Assembly: GCF_000003605.2 (NCBI RefSeq)
Contig: NW_003124898.1
Location: forward strand, 230,286-251,111
Reading direction: 5' to 3'
Source of the DNA: Saccoglossus kowalevskii
Lineage: Eukaryota > Hemichordata > Enteropneusta > Harrimaniidae
DNA length: 20,826 bases
Positions 1-9,745 of this stretch are shown in pieces. Made by a program: the position numbers and the translations under genes. Under the pieces are notes generated by a model that ran no database searches, was not told the origin of the DNA, and saw nothing but the letters and a program-made list of their open reading frames with translations. Positions within the stretch are counted from its first letter, which is position 1. Every line of letters begins with the position of its first letter.

Positions 1-806
1 GACAATCACTCAAACCGTAACACGCGTGATGATCACAGTCGAGTCTTGACAATTAAATGAGGGCGATTTGCGAGGGTATTTTGTACAAAATGTGTTCGTA
101 AATCCTACTAATAGATATTTATTTTGTTCGTAAATCTCGTCCAAATTTCGTAATTTACGACATTTGCGAGCGACAGCGAGAGCACAGCCACCAAAAGAAA
201 ATATTGATGTTAGTAAATATTTAACCTGTATTCAGCGTGTACATTTCGGTAACACTCGCATCTGGCGAATGAAAACTAAAGCCCTACTACAGCATCCAAA
301 ACTTTCTGATTAATAAATAATCTTGAGTTTGAGAATGTGTCAAAACAACAAATTTAAGTCATCCAAGTTGGCAGATTTTCTGGCATTTTTAATTACAAGG
401 TCTGGTGGAAGGTTTATATCTGCGATAGTGCTCCAGATATGTTAGCTTTAGTTTAAATGACGTCACATGACCATATGTCCGTTTAATAAATCTGATTCTG
501 TAAGATCATCACACATAAAATAATGTCCAATTTTTTTTATTTTCACATGAAATTATTTTCTTTATAAAATGTTATGCTCAGAAACATTTGCTCCAATATA
601 TTTAGTTATTAGGAGTACCAGTACTAGGCTGGTGGATAAAAGATGCCTTGGTATGTACACTGCGCCAAGGACATAAACAGGGCAGGCATTTTCCCATTGG
701 GGTTACTGCATGTTTGGAAGTCTAGGCTGAATCTATTGCCGAGTGGGCAGTACAGGCTGCAAAGTGTTCACACATACATAACCCCTCCCATTTTTCATAA
801 ACTTAC
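1..806. other. probable tyrosine aminotransferase intron, no exon seen
   Basis: This stretch lies downstream, in the minus-strand sense, of the splice donor at 806-801. It is therefore probably intron of the tyrosine aminotransferase gene. I looked on the minus strand for the next expected exon (the part following the NGYGPSVG segment) and did not find it. The sequence is AT-rich with many stops in all frames, and I see no repeat or RNA gene in it. Confidence 0.5.
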
Positions 807-911
807 CAACTGATGGTCCATAACCGTTGGATTTTCCATCTTTTACAGACTTCACTACTGCATCTACAATATTCTCAGACGGTTTTAAGTTACCAAAAAC
901 AGTTGGATCTC
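807..911 (-). CDS. tat: tyrosine aminotransferase, internal exon
   Basis: Tyrosine aminotransferase is a PLP-dependent class I aminotransferase. It converts tyrosine and 2-oxoglutarate to 4-hydroxyphenylpyruvate and glutamate, the first step of tyrosine breakdown. This 105-base exon encodes 35 residues plus split glycines at both ends. It reads GDPTVFGNL, then a variable helix (KPSENIVDAVVKSVKDGK), then SNGYGPSVG. This matches the family's conserved GDPTVFGNL...KYNGYAPSIG segment near the N-terminus, which begins the PLP fold. On the minus strand a CAG acceptor (914-912) precedes the exon and a GTAAGT donor (806-801) follows it. Both junctions are phase 1, so it joins in frame to the upstream exon at 2797-2958. 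The PLP lysine and the remaining catalytic domain lie beyond the left edge. Identification is from the conserved residues; alanine aminotransferase does not have this GDPTVFGN stretch. Confidence 0.93.
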
Positions 912-2796
912 CTGAGAATGAGAATAAGAATTAAATAGAATTTTTTCAAACAAGACACTTCGCGATGTGCGTCTTTCGCAGTCAGTAATATTTATGAACA
1001 TTTTTGTTCACTATTTTATAAACTGGCTTGGCAATTCTCACTACCAATTAGACAATTTTTTCAACAAATCAACCATTTTTTTTTTTACATTTGTACTATG
1101 ATTACATTTGAAGTTTTGATAATTTTAATGGGTATACATATTCTAATGCATACATGTACACTCACAAAAATACCCCAAAATATAAGAGAATTTAGTACCG
1201 GTATATAGCCTTGACAAAAAAGCTTTCCCAGGGGCCTTCACAGTCCCATGTTGTCCCGGCCTGTTTACTTGTTTGTTGTCAGTGTCTGACTGGTATATAC
1301 AAAGTACGACCAAGTAAACGTTAGAATATTTAAAATCAAGAAACCTAAAAATCAGTTGCCAAGGGAGCCGCAGAATCAAAACATACTGTCAGTCATCGCC
1401 ATCCACAGCAGCAATGATGATTTTAGACATCGAAATTGAGAATCGCAGGTGTAAACATATTACATAGAAATGAGCATTAAATACATCTATCCCGGCCAGC
1501 AATCGAATCATCAATCTTCATGAGTGATGTAACTGGTATTTCCATCTATTTGCTTCTATTTCCACTATCCAAAAACGCTCAAGTGAATGTTGTCAAAATC
1601 GCAAGTGTGCGTATTTTCGTACAGTGGCGTAAACATTGCTACAATCAAAGTCTATTCTGGGCTACTACCATTGTCAATTTTTGGAGTAGAGGACTATTTA
1701 TACAGGGGACGGTCCAGTAAGAAATTGTTAAAATTGCCCGATTGGCATATCAAAATCCTGTATTGAAACAGAACTATTCTGTATTCACTAAAAAACAACG
1801 TTGTTATGTTTCTAGAATTAAAACGAACTTGAAACAAAAGAAACAGTCTGATCCAAACAACCTGCGTCTTTGAAAATTGAGTCTTATCGCCCTTGCGTTT
1901 CCGAGCGAAAATACGCCGATGCCAAAAACGTCCGATTTTACTCCTAATCTTCTATGATTTTTTGATAATATCATTAATTCAGTCCAGCGGTTAGATAGTT
2001 TATTTATTAGAGACGCTCGGGGAACCAAAATTGACAATGTAAATCACTCTGGTGACGAAAAATCAGCGATAATAGCCAAGGAGGTGAGGGACTGAATTTC
2101 AAAAACATAATTTATATAGAGGGTATATAATGAAATGAAGATGTATACGTGTGGGTAATAGTATTTTCAGGGAAGAAAGAAATTACCGCTTCCATAAAGT
2201 TGCGGTCACGTTTTTTTCCATTGATTTATAACATGCCCTAAATTGAATATCTGTGACAATAAATATTACAGTAACTTTTGTGATTTTTTGTCACAATTAG
2301 AAATATAAATTGTGCATATGTGCATGGAGATTACACATACCCACCAAATAACAAGGATTAAATGACCTGGTCACTTGCCATGAGACTTTGAATTTTATTA
2401 CTTGAGCGCCATTTTTAGTAATTTTCACTGAATTCAATCTTAATTTTTGCCCAAACAGACAAAATAATACAGTGCTTTTATTTTTTAACAGAATGTACTG
2501 CATGATAATCCGTTATTTCGGTAGACATTCCTTGCAATCCAAATTAATATCCATGCTGTGAATTATTTTGAAATATATTTACAAGAGCTGAACTTGAAAG
2601 GGAAGAATTAACATTGTTGAGGGTCCACTATTAACCTTACAAGGGTTAAGCACTTCATATGCCTTAGTGAGGTTTATAACATTAGGTTTAGAGAAGTACT
2701 ATGGTGAAATTAACAATTTAATAAAGCAGAACTAGTGAGATTAACAAAGTTAATCTTGTATTTACCAAAAATTGTTAATCGAACAGATGTACCTAC
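912..2796 (-). other. tat: tyrosine aminotransferase intron
   Basis: This is a 1,885-base phase 1 intron between the two tyrosine aminotransferase exons, with a GTAGGT donor (2796-2791) and a CAG acceptor (914-912) on the minus strand. It is AT-rich. I found no gene, RNA or clear mobile element inside it. The short open frames at 1143-1379, 1520-1720, 1804-2037 and 2297-2503 look like chance. Confidence 0.85.
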
Positions 2797-2935
2797 CAAT
2801 GGAAAGTGCAATCATCTCCTTATCTGGGTGTGGGTTAATCTTCATCCCATCTACAATATCACGAATGGGATTGAAGGTATTCCTTGCCATGGTTGAAGCA
2901 GGAACTTCCCATTTCATTCTCTTGGAATCGGACAT
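2797..2935 (-). CDS. tat: tyrosine aminotransferase, first recognised coding exon
   Basis: This exon encodes the N-terminal arm of tyrosine aminotransferase. From the chosen ATG at 2935 it begins MSDSKRMKWEVPAS, then MARNTFNPIRDIVDGM, then a KINPHPDKEMIALSIG segment. The NTFNPIR.IVD.M...P.P.K.MI.LSIG pattern is the family signature just before GDPTVFGN. The exon ends in phase 1 at a GTAGGT donor (2796-2791). Upstream, a polypyrimidine tract and CTGCAG acceptor place the exon's 5' edge at 2958. The 23 bases from 2958 to 2936 are open in the same frame (INRTNIG), so they could be 5' UTR or a continuation of an earlier coding exon. I prefer ATG 2935 because the length before the conserved core is similar to the vertebrate protein's lysine/arginine-rich lead. 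Earlier exons, if any, lie at higher coordinates and were not identified. Confidence 0.93.
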
Positions 2936-2958
2936 GCCTATGTTAGTTCTGTTGATAC

Positions 2959-4093
2959 CTGCAGAAAAAAAAAACGCAAAAAAATTCATGGTTATTTATA
3001 ACACATCAATAATGAATATTTTTGTCCCTGAAGTAATATTATTGGTTAAAAATGGTCACATGATTGTTTGATACTATTATAACCCTCTCCCCAGTGTATT
3101 TGTTGCCTCTGACCTGTTGAGTTTAACTGGCCTGATTCCAACAAGACGAATGATGCCAATGTGCCCTCTGGAGGATAATTTTACCTTTCAGTTTGTGTTT
3201 TGGTGGACTTTCACCTCAATCACCTTTTTTTTTTTTTTTTTTTTAATAATAAGACACCTATTGGCTTTGGCTTCCATCAAATTATCATTCCCCATTGTAG
3301 TATGGGACTGTTTTTGGCATCAGACATCAATATCAATAACGTTCCAGGAAAATAATTATAGATATGGCCTTAATAGGTGAAGCCATTAACCACCAGACAT
3401 TCTCGCCTAAATTTGTTTTTCACTTTTTTCTTATATTCTTCTATATTTCTGGAAATGAACTCTAATTTTGAAGCCAACAGACAAAATTTGAGTCAATTTG
3501 CAGTGTTGACTCTAAAAATTTGACTATCCCAATCTTTTGAAGGAAATTACAGACTATAAACAGGAGTATTTTGTGAATTTGGGACGAAAAAGGGAACTGC
3601 TGGTGAAAAGGTTAACATAACAGAGAAAGGTGGTCACTTTATTATTTCCAAATTTTATATTTCACAATAATCGCTGGTATAATTATTTAGAGCTCAGAAT
3701 GTCAATTTCATATAAATTGTTTTACCTGAATTGTTGTGCAGTTTTATATATCACGATTTCTTCCGTTTTCCTGAATCAAACAAACCCACAGAGACGCAGT
3801 GCAATTGATATGATATAAAAAGAACTGGAATATTTAGTTGCTAGCAGTGTCAATTTTTGCAGCACCATAATTTGCATACAAGTAATTTCTGTTCTTGCAC
3901 AATGACAATACCATATTTGCCTCGCTTGAAGCATGTCTTTAATAGAATTGCACAACAATGACAGGTATTCAATACAGTGATACAGGATTATTAAAATGTG
4001 ACTTATTTTGAGCCATCTGTTTATATAGCAGTATAGGTACATATTATATTATTTCCACTGTTTTTCACAACAGGAAGTTGTTAACACCTAAAG
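2959..4093. other. unassigned AT-rich stretch with poly-T tract
   Basis: This lies immediately 5' of the recognised tyrosine aminotransferase exon and may be its upstream intron. A 20-base T run sits at 3225-3244. The open frames at 3117-3380, 3630-3818 and 3776-4042 have no recognisable motif and AT-rich composition, so I treat them as chance. No other feature is visible. Confidence 0.5.
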
Positions 4094-4329
4094 TGAAGTG
4101 GGCTTTGATGTGCTGTATAGGGTTTAATCACACGCTAGGTTTTATTTTTGCTTATTTCACTGATAGCTAAATGTGTTAAATGCACTCAGACAGTCAAATT
4201 TGGGCCATTTTGGAGAGGGTGGACACTTAGACCCAGAAAATATTAATGTCCCAAAAATGGGGGATTGGGGCTTACATAATTATGATGATTGTTTAACATT
4301 AAAATGATTGACATTTGTATCTGATCGTC

Positions 4330-5365
4330 AAACAAGTACTTGTCCATATTGAGAGATATTGCTCTGGAACAGCATTAATTAAAACAAAATCAGCCATTTT
4401 GAATACATCTATATATCTATAACATGATGTATAATGAATATATCAAATTTGAACATAATCAGTCAAAGCATGTCAGAGATATGGCTCTAGAATCACATTC
4501 ATTAAAACAAAATGGCCACCAGTCAGCCATTTTTTATTCAATCAGAAAAATAAAATGACGTGCATTAGGAACCTGTAATGTCTAATATATGTACCAAGTT
4601 TGAATGAAATCCATCCATAAATGCCAGAAATGCTCGATATTTGATGATTTCTAGCACAAAAATGGCCACCATTCGGCCATTTTGAATAGGACCGTCAAAC
4701 CAATATATCTGTACATCTATGACATGATGTATAATGAATATTTAAAATTTGAACATAATCAGTAACAGCATGTCAGAGATGTGGCTCTAGAAGCCCATTC
4801 ATTAATACTAAATGGCCGCCAGTCAGCCATTTTGAATTCAATCAGAAAAATAAAATGACGTGCATTAGGAACCCGTAATGTCTAATGTATGTACCAAAGT
4901 TTGAACGAAATCCATCCATAAATGTCAGAAATGCTCGATATTTGATGATTTTTTAGAATAAAAATGGGCACCATTTGGCCATTTTGAATAGGATCATCAA
5001 ACCAATATATCTGTACATCTATGATATGATGTATAATGAATATTTAAAATTTGAACATAATCAGTAAAAGCAAGTCAGAGATATGGCACTAGAACCACAT
5101 TCATTAAAACAAAATAGCCACCGATCGGCCATTTTGAATCGTATCTGAAAAACAAAATAATGTGCATCAAGATCCTATAATGTCCAATTTATATACCAAG
5201 TTTGAACAAAATCCATTTGTAAACAGCCGAGAAATGCTAAATTTTGATGATTTTTCAGTACAAAAATGGCAGCCATTCGGCCATCTTGAATCAGATCATG
5301 AAACAAATTGATGTGCATATGTATAATACCATGTATGATGTAAGTGTGAAAGTTTGAATGTGATT
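4330..5365 (+). repeat. tandem array of about 150-base units with a 300-base higher-order period
   Basis: The landmark ATGATGTATAATGAA occurs at 4424, 4724 and 5026, and in degenerate form near 5330. This gives periods of about 300, 302 and 300 bases. Within each 300-base period there are two related half-units. Each opens with a CCATTTTGAAT-like start and contains a TTTGAA...AATC core and a GTCAGA.AT box. The half-units are therefore diverged 150-base monomers in alternating order. At monomer junctions sit short palindromes, for example AAAATGGCC (4659-4667) facing GGCCATTTT (4675-4683). Confidence 0.85.
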
Positions 5366-5402
5366 GGTCCAGGCATTTCTAAGATACAGGTCCGGACGCA
5401 TG

Positions 5403-5440
5403 CACACACGGATGCACACACACACGCACGGACGGACGGA
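5403..5440 (+). repeat. CA / ACGG microsatellite at element right end
   Basis: Short runs of ACACAC give way to CACGGACGGACGGA. The tetranucleotide ACGG follows the core repeats and precedes the terminal hairpin, which is the pearl-type order. The translated frames here are only low-complexity artefacts. Confidence 0.85.
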
Positions 5441-5469
5441 AGCACCAACGCACAGTGGTCAAAACATAA

Positions 5470-5502
5470 GTCCCCGTTTTCGGAGTGTGTATGAACGGGG
5501 AC
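5470..5502 (+). repeat. terminal hairpin of the pearl-like element
   Basis: GTCCCCGTT (5470-5478) is the exact reverse complement of AACGGGGAC (5494-5502), with a 15-base loop. The GC-rich stem stands out in AT-rich DNA. It lies directly after the microsatellite, so it probably marks the 3' end signal of the element rather than a transcription terminator. Confidence 0.75.
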
Positions 5503-5515
5503 AAACAAGTAGGAC

Positions 5516-6770
5516 AAAATGTTTTGCAGAGATTTGTTTGTTAAGAGTATTTTGCATCTCTTTCTAAAAATATTCTTGCAATGCTAATATTTTGTATGTT
5601 ACAAGAACTGCAAAATAATCATTTAGATTTAACTTGTATGTTGCAAGTACAACTTAACTATATTTATTTATTTATTTTTGAATGAGCACAACATATTTAT
5701 AATTGCTTAGTTATAACTTGTGCGTTGAAAACACTGCTTATTTATGTTTATTCACTAAATACAGCACGTTTGCACGTTTCTTGTATGTACTTGCAACATA
5801 CAAGATAAAAATAGATATATATATATATATATATAAATAAATTAAACGACAAAAACACAATCAGATATAAAACATTCAAAACTTCCATGGTCTGTTAATA
5901 ATAAATAAAGTCCAGTAAGGCTGAGAAAAAAAATATATCTTTCTCGTTTCTGTGCGCATCATTTTGAACTATGCGCCTCAGACATTTTTTTCCTTCCAAA
6001 GCATTCAAAAATGCGCTTGTACTCGCACTTGTCTCAAATTACCCCTATTTTAGCTCGGTATTCAAAAAAAAAATCGTCTCAATTCAAGATTTTAAATTTC
6101 CATAAAACGAGAAACAGAGAATTTTTTTTCTTGGCCTAACAGGAATATTAATATTTATCAATCAGATATATCCATGAATTTTTGAAAATGTTCAGTCACC
6201 TAGAGATTGATTTCAATTGTCAATATTGACAGGGGAGAATAAATTTTGCACCCACAAGAAATTTAAAACAAACTTTACAATGGGAAACTATTTAACAGAT
6301 TAATTCAAATTATAGGAAATATATTAAAATATATAAAAATATTTGTTAGGAAATTAATGACCATCAACTTATGATTGAAAAGAAGGAGATATACTAGGCC
6401 GAAAACAAAACTTGAACACAGACTTTGCACAAGATGGACTGCCCACATATGGACTGCCCACAGCACAATGAAACGAGACAGAATCTTTTCACAGATTTAA
6501 ATAAGGATAATCCTAATTTTACCTCATTGAATCATTTTGATAAATTTATTTACATTATGACAAACTGCCACATTAATCTTGGTGTTTTTATTATGCAAAC
6601 AGGTGTGTATTAACTAATAATAGTAAACCACCTGATTCTGTACTATTCAGAATACTTACTCTTATGTTATGTTATATTATTTTACCGGTAAATTTTATTG
6701 TCCTTTTACTTTTCTATTTTACGTGACTATGTTCATCTTAGAGCTTTAGCTTTTGTAGTGTTCAGCCTAA
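5516..6770. other. gene-free stretch with small repeats
   Basis: No supported gene. It contains the inverted repeat described at 5633-5804 and an (AT)n run at 5815-5835. The open frame at 6425-6613 includes a short internal duplication (ATGGACTGCCCACA, twice near 6434-6463) but shows no coding motif. Confidence 0.6.
5633..5804. repeat. 172-base inverted repeat, possible miniature element
   Basis: CTTGTATGTTGCAAGTAC (5633-5650) is the exact reverse complement of 5787-5804. The right arm also forms its own small stem with CTTGTATGT at 5780-5788. The arms bracket about 136 AT-rich bases. A perfect 18-base inverted match this close is unlikely by chance. I could not identify target-site duplications, so calling it a transposon is tentative. 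Confidence 0.5.
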
Positions 6771-6846
6771 GGTGGGATTTGAACTCAAGTCTATTGATCA
6801 TGAATCTGATTGATTGCAACAACCACTACGCTACCAGTGCACATTA
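6771..6846 (-). repeat. degenerate tRNA-like unit (tRNA pseudogene or SINE head)
   Basis: On the minus strand TAGCGTAGTGG (6833-6823) fits the RNA polymerase III A box. AGTTCAAATCC (6785-6775) fits a B box with one or two changes, at tRNA-like spacing. The acceptor, anticodon and T stems do not pair well, so it is not a working tRNA. Genomic tRNA-derived SINEs keep exactly these two boxes, but I cannot define a SINE body or tail, so a lone pseudogene is also possible. Confidence 0.5.
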
Positions 6847-7994
6847 TGTCCCGATACGGGCTCAGTAACGTATTACATGCTATTTTTGATGCTAGATATC
6901 ACAGAAATGTGTAACATATATTTATCTTAGGAAAGCAAAGTTTATCAGAAAAATTGATTAAGTCAAATAATTGATTCATATCATGTCCAAAAAAAAAATA
7001 ATCAATGTATACTCAAAAGAAAAACAATTGACTGTGTATACTGACTGAATAGATTCCACATAAACAAAACAAAACAAAACAAAACAAAACAAAACAAAAC
7101 AAAACAAAACAAAACAAAACAAAACAAAACAAAACAAAACAAAACAAAACAAAACAAAACAAATAGGTGTATTGCACAGTAGCATGCCTATCAATACCAT
7201 GGACATATTAACACATGTGATTATGCCCATGCATCTATACTACAGTACAGTTCACGCTTAATTGACAATACCCGAAAACACAGTTTACTTTTTTCACAGT
7301 CCCCTCCATACCAGCAGCCAGCGAAACAACCCCTGAAATATCATTAGTTCAACCTACACAAACATAAATATATGTATCAGCTGTGGGATATATTCATAGT
7401 AGTAAAATGTATTGTCTACAAGGTATTCTGGGAAATAACACGTTATGTTGGAAGTAAATTGCAGCCTGCTGCTGCCAAATCTAACAATGCGATGAGAGTT
7501 TTCATGAACTGCATCGTACATTCTAACAAAGCTGGCATAACCAATTCAGATACAGGGTTAAGATAGTTTAAGAATAAATGGATGGATCTGAGAACAAGAA
7601 CAAATAAATACACTAAATGTCCAGCAAATTTTAATCTAATGAGCACGAGATATTCATGGCAGTTAATTGTTGCATGACTTCTGTTATATCATACTAAGTA
7701 AATGCTCGAATAAATATCTGAATTTTAAAATTAATTGTAAAAATATTATACTTTTAGCCTCGTTACAGCAAGTATATGGGAATTAAAGGTATTTTATTTT
7801 GGCTATTAAGTAACATGGTTTGGATGTTTAGGTTTACCAAAAACAGCAATTTTAAGAAAAGGGATGTACAAATAAAATAAAATATCAATGTCTTCTATCA
7901 GACTGATATTGCAATGACTTCAGTTCCAATGAATGCAAATTTAAGTTCATTTTTTAAAGGGGAGAGTCTAGGCTAACAGTATGATACTCCTAGA
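6847..7994. other. gene-free stretch apart from an (AAAAC)n array
   Basis: AT-rich, with no supported gene. The open frames at 7372-7566 (+) and 7443-7646 (-) overlap one another and show no family motif. Confidence 0.55.
7062..7163. repeat. (AAAAC)n pentanucleotide microsatellite
   Basis: About twenty uninterrupted copies of AAAAC. The minus-strand frame that reads as repeated CFVLF is a translation of this tract and not a protein. Confidence 0.97.
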
Positions 7995-8430
7995 TGAAGT
8001 GGACTTTGATGAACTGCACAGGGTTTAATCACACGCTAGGTTTTATTTTTGCTTATTTCACGGATAGCTAAATGTGTTAAATGCACTCAGACAGTCAAAT
8101 TTGGGCCATTTTCGAGGGGGGGGGACACTTAGACCCCGAAAATATTAATGTCCCAAAAGTGGGGGATTGTGGCTGACATAATTATGATGATTGTTTAACA
8201 TTAAAATGATTGACATTTGTATCTGATCGTCAAACAAGTAGTACTTGTCCATATTGAGAGATATTGCTCTGGAACAGCATTAATTAAAACAAAATCACAT
8301 GATGCATAATGAATATATAAAATTTGAATATAATCAGTCAAAGCAAAGACTATCTTCTCTATAGTCTTTGGTCAAAGCATGTCAGAGATATGGCTTTAGA
8401 CGCCCATTCATTAAAACAAAATGGCCGCCA
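7995..8430 (+). mobile_element. truncated second copy of the pearl-like element head
   Basis: It aligns almost continuously with 4094-4510. Shared stretches include the CACACGCTAGGTTTTATTTT and ATTATGATGATTGTTTAACA regions. Relative to the first copy it has a short deletion before CATGATG at about 8297, an extra AGT near 8240, a longer G run at 8115-8123, and a palindromic insertion at 8344-8370. Identity ends after AAAATGGCCGCCAG, early in the core repeats, so the array, microsatellite and hairpin are missing. Confidence 0.85.
8344..8370. mobile_element. 27-base palindromic insertion with target duplication
   Basis: CAAAGACTAT (8344-8353) and ATAGTCTTTG (8361-8370) form perfect 10-base inverted ends around a 7-base spacer. 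The insert is flanked by GTCAAAG on both sides (8337-8343 and 8371-8377). The sister copy near 4462 has the same target once and no insert. If the ambiguous C is counted with the flank, the duplication is 8 bases and the insert is 26. This is the pattern left by a transposon deleted down to its two ends. Confidence 0.65.
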
Positions 8431-9110
8431 GGCTAATTATATCACTTTTCATAAATATTCAATTTTTCAATCAGTATATATGTCTATCATTTTGATTTGC
8501 CAGCAAAAAATTACAAGTGAAATATGACATCACAACATCTGTTTCAAAACTTAATAAAATGATTACATGATCATATTGAGAAATACTGACCCGAATTAGT
8601 TTAAAAGTTCACTGTCCAAATATCTTGTGCATTTAAAGGAAATTAGAATGTTGCAAAGACACAAAGAATAAAAATATTACCAAAAAGGTAAAATGAATAA
8701 ATATGGTTATTTTAATCCGTGATCAACGGGTTATATATAACCTGTATAAGCCCTGGGATATTAAGCTTGCATAAAATACAAGAAGAATTGAGCATTTGGT
8801 AGAAAAACGTAAAAATGATTATTTTCAGTTCTGTTGCTATTTTATATATATGGTTAGCATCAGTATATTGCCAAGTCCTAAAGTACATGTACAATGTACT
8901 ACTTTAGAATTTTTTTTTTTTAAAGGTTATGTTATACTTTACCCACAATCCTTTGCTGGAGAATCAAGATGGTGGACTAGATACTGTAATACTAATGAAA
9001 AGTTGAATATTTAGGAGAATGTAAAGTAATATGAAAAAAAACTATAAATTGCATTCCTCTGTATTTGTGAAGCTCTTTAACCTAGGAGTCTAGTGTTGTT
9101 GGCATTGACT
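8431..9110. other. gene-free AT-rich stretch
   Basis: No gene, repeat or RNA feature is supported here. The frames at 8712-8894 and 8796-9014 overlap on opposite strands and look like chance. Confidence 0.6.
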
Positions 9111-9311
9111 TTAATCCGAGAAAATGCAAGTAGTGAATGTGACCTTAAAAGGTGATGTGTATGAAATGTACAGCACACCAATGAGATGATTACGCTTAAC
9201 GATTACGCAATTCTCTAGTGGCAGGAAAGTCCCGGAACTGAAGTCTGTAGGCGTACCATTAGCGTCGGAGACACTCCCGGTGACTACCTCCAGCGGTGAC
9301 AGCACCGAAGC
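9111..9311 (-). CDS. unrecognised exon-like open frame
   Basis: I do not recognise this sequence. On the minus strand a CCGCAG acceptor-like site (9317-9312) is followed by an open frame beginning ASVLSPLEVVTGSVSDANG and continuing TPTDFSSGTFLPLENC, then KRNHLIGVLYI, ending at a stop at 9111. The first two thirds have protein-like composition and higher GC than the flanks; the end is AT-rich and less convincing. The only nearby minus-strand donor-like site, GTAAGT at 9442-9437, lies upstream and could end a 5' exon. It could equally be chance within a CpG-rich patch that contains a better candidate on the other strand (9746-9958). Confidence 0.22.
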   Translation of the reverse strand, partial: ASVLSPLEVVTGSVSDANGTPTDFSSGTFLPLENCVIVKRNHLIGVLYISYTSPFKVTFTTCIFSD

Positions 9312-9745
9312 CTGCGGTCGGACCAAAATTACACTCCCTCTGTGTGCAGCGAAAAGGATACAACCTTGTTGAAATCTATAAAAACAATGCAATAACACAC
9401 ACGATAAACCAGGGTAGTAAACAATGGTTCAGAATAACTTACGCTTGGTCTAGTTCGGGGTCTAGCTGTGTACGTGCAAGCCGGATAACTCCGTCGTATC
9501 TGGATCACAGAACGTCCTATGTCGTAAATTTTGATTGGTTGAAACATGGGGGCACGACCTCGCGTCATTTGCTCAGAACCAATCCATTCACTTACAGGGG
9601 TGGGTGTGTGTGTACGTGTTTTCATTGCAAAAGTTATATTGACATATATACGATTAAAATATACCCCAATCCCTGCCTTTGTATATCATAACCATGTCAG
9701 AACTCCCGATCCTAGTTTCGTTGATTTGATAGATCTGAAAAACAG
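9312..9745. promoter_or_regulatory. CpG-richer patch upstream of the 9746 exon, possible promoter
   Basis: Between about 9200 and 9600 CpG dinucleotides are much more frequent than in the surrounding AT-rich DNA. An inverted CCAAT (ATTGG at 9535-9539) lies about 200 bases before the ATG at 9746. The minus strand carries a strong-looking donor, GTAAGT, at 9442-9437. Inference: this could be the promoter and 5' UTR of the plus-strand gene, possibly serving a minus-strand transcript too. No TATA box is evident at a useful distance. Confidence 0.3.

Larger units (their letters stand above)
4094..5515 (+). mobile_element. pearl-like non-autonomous element (head, core repeats, ACGG tract, hairpin)
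   Basis: Seen: a unique head (about 4094-4330) that recurs almost base for base at 7995-8296. It is followed by a tandem array of roughly 150-base units, then a CA/ACGG-rich microsatellite (about 5403-5440), then a 9-bp-stem hairpin (5470-5502). No protein is encoded. Known: the pearl family of bivalves, and non-autonomous Helentron-type elements in general, share the order left region, core repeats, tetranucleotide microsatellite, terminal hairpin. Inference: this is a near-complete copy of such an element. The left boundary is set by where identity with the 7995 copy begins; the right boundary is estimated from the hairpin and is less sure. Confidence 0.7.

Noticed and set aside
4094-5365. 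Regular repeats as a possible CRISPR array
   Set aside because: Units are about 150 and 300 bases, diverged throughout and without unique spacers, in clearly eukaryotic DNA.
5296-5567. Histidine/threonine- and cysteine-rich open frames on both strands
   Set aside because: They come from the CA/ACGG microsatellite at the end of the pearl-like element.
6976-7230. Minus-strand open frame encoding a repeated CFVLF peptide
   Set aside because: It is only the translation of the (AAAAC)n microsatellite.
9296-9691. 131-residue plus-strand frame, the longest in the window
   Set aside because: It starts at a GTG, has no motif, overlaps another frame and ends in AT-rich sequence. Length alone is explained by the CpG-rich composition.
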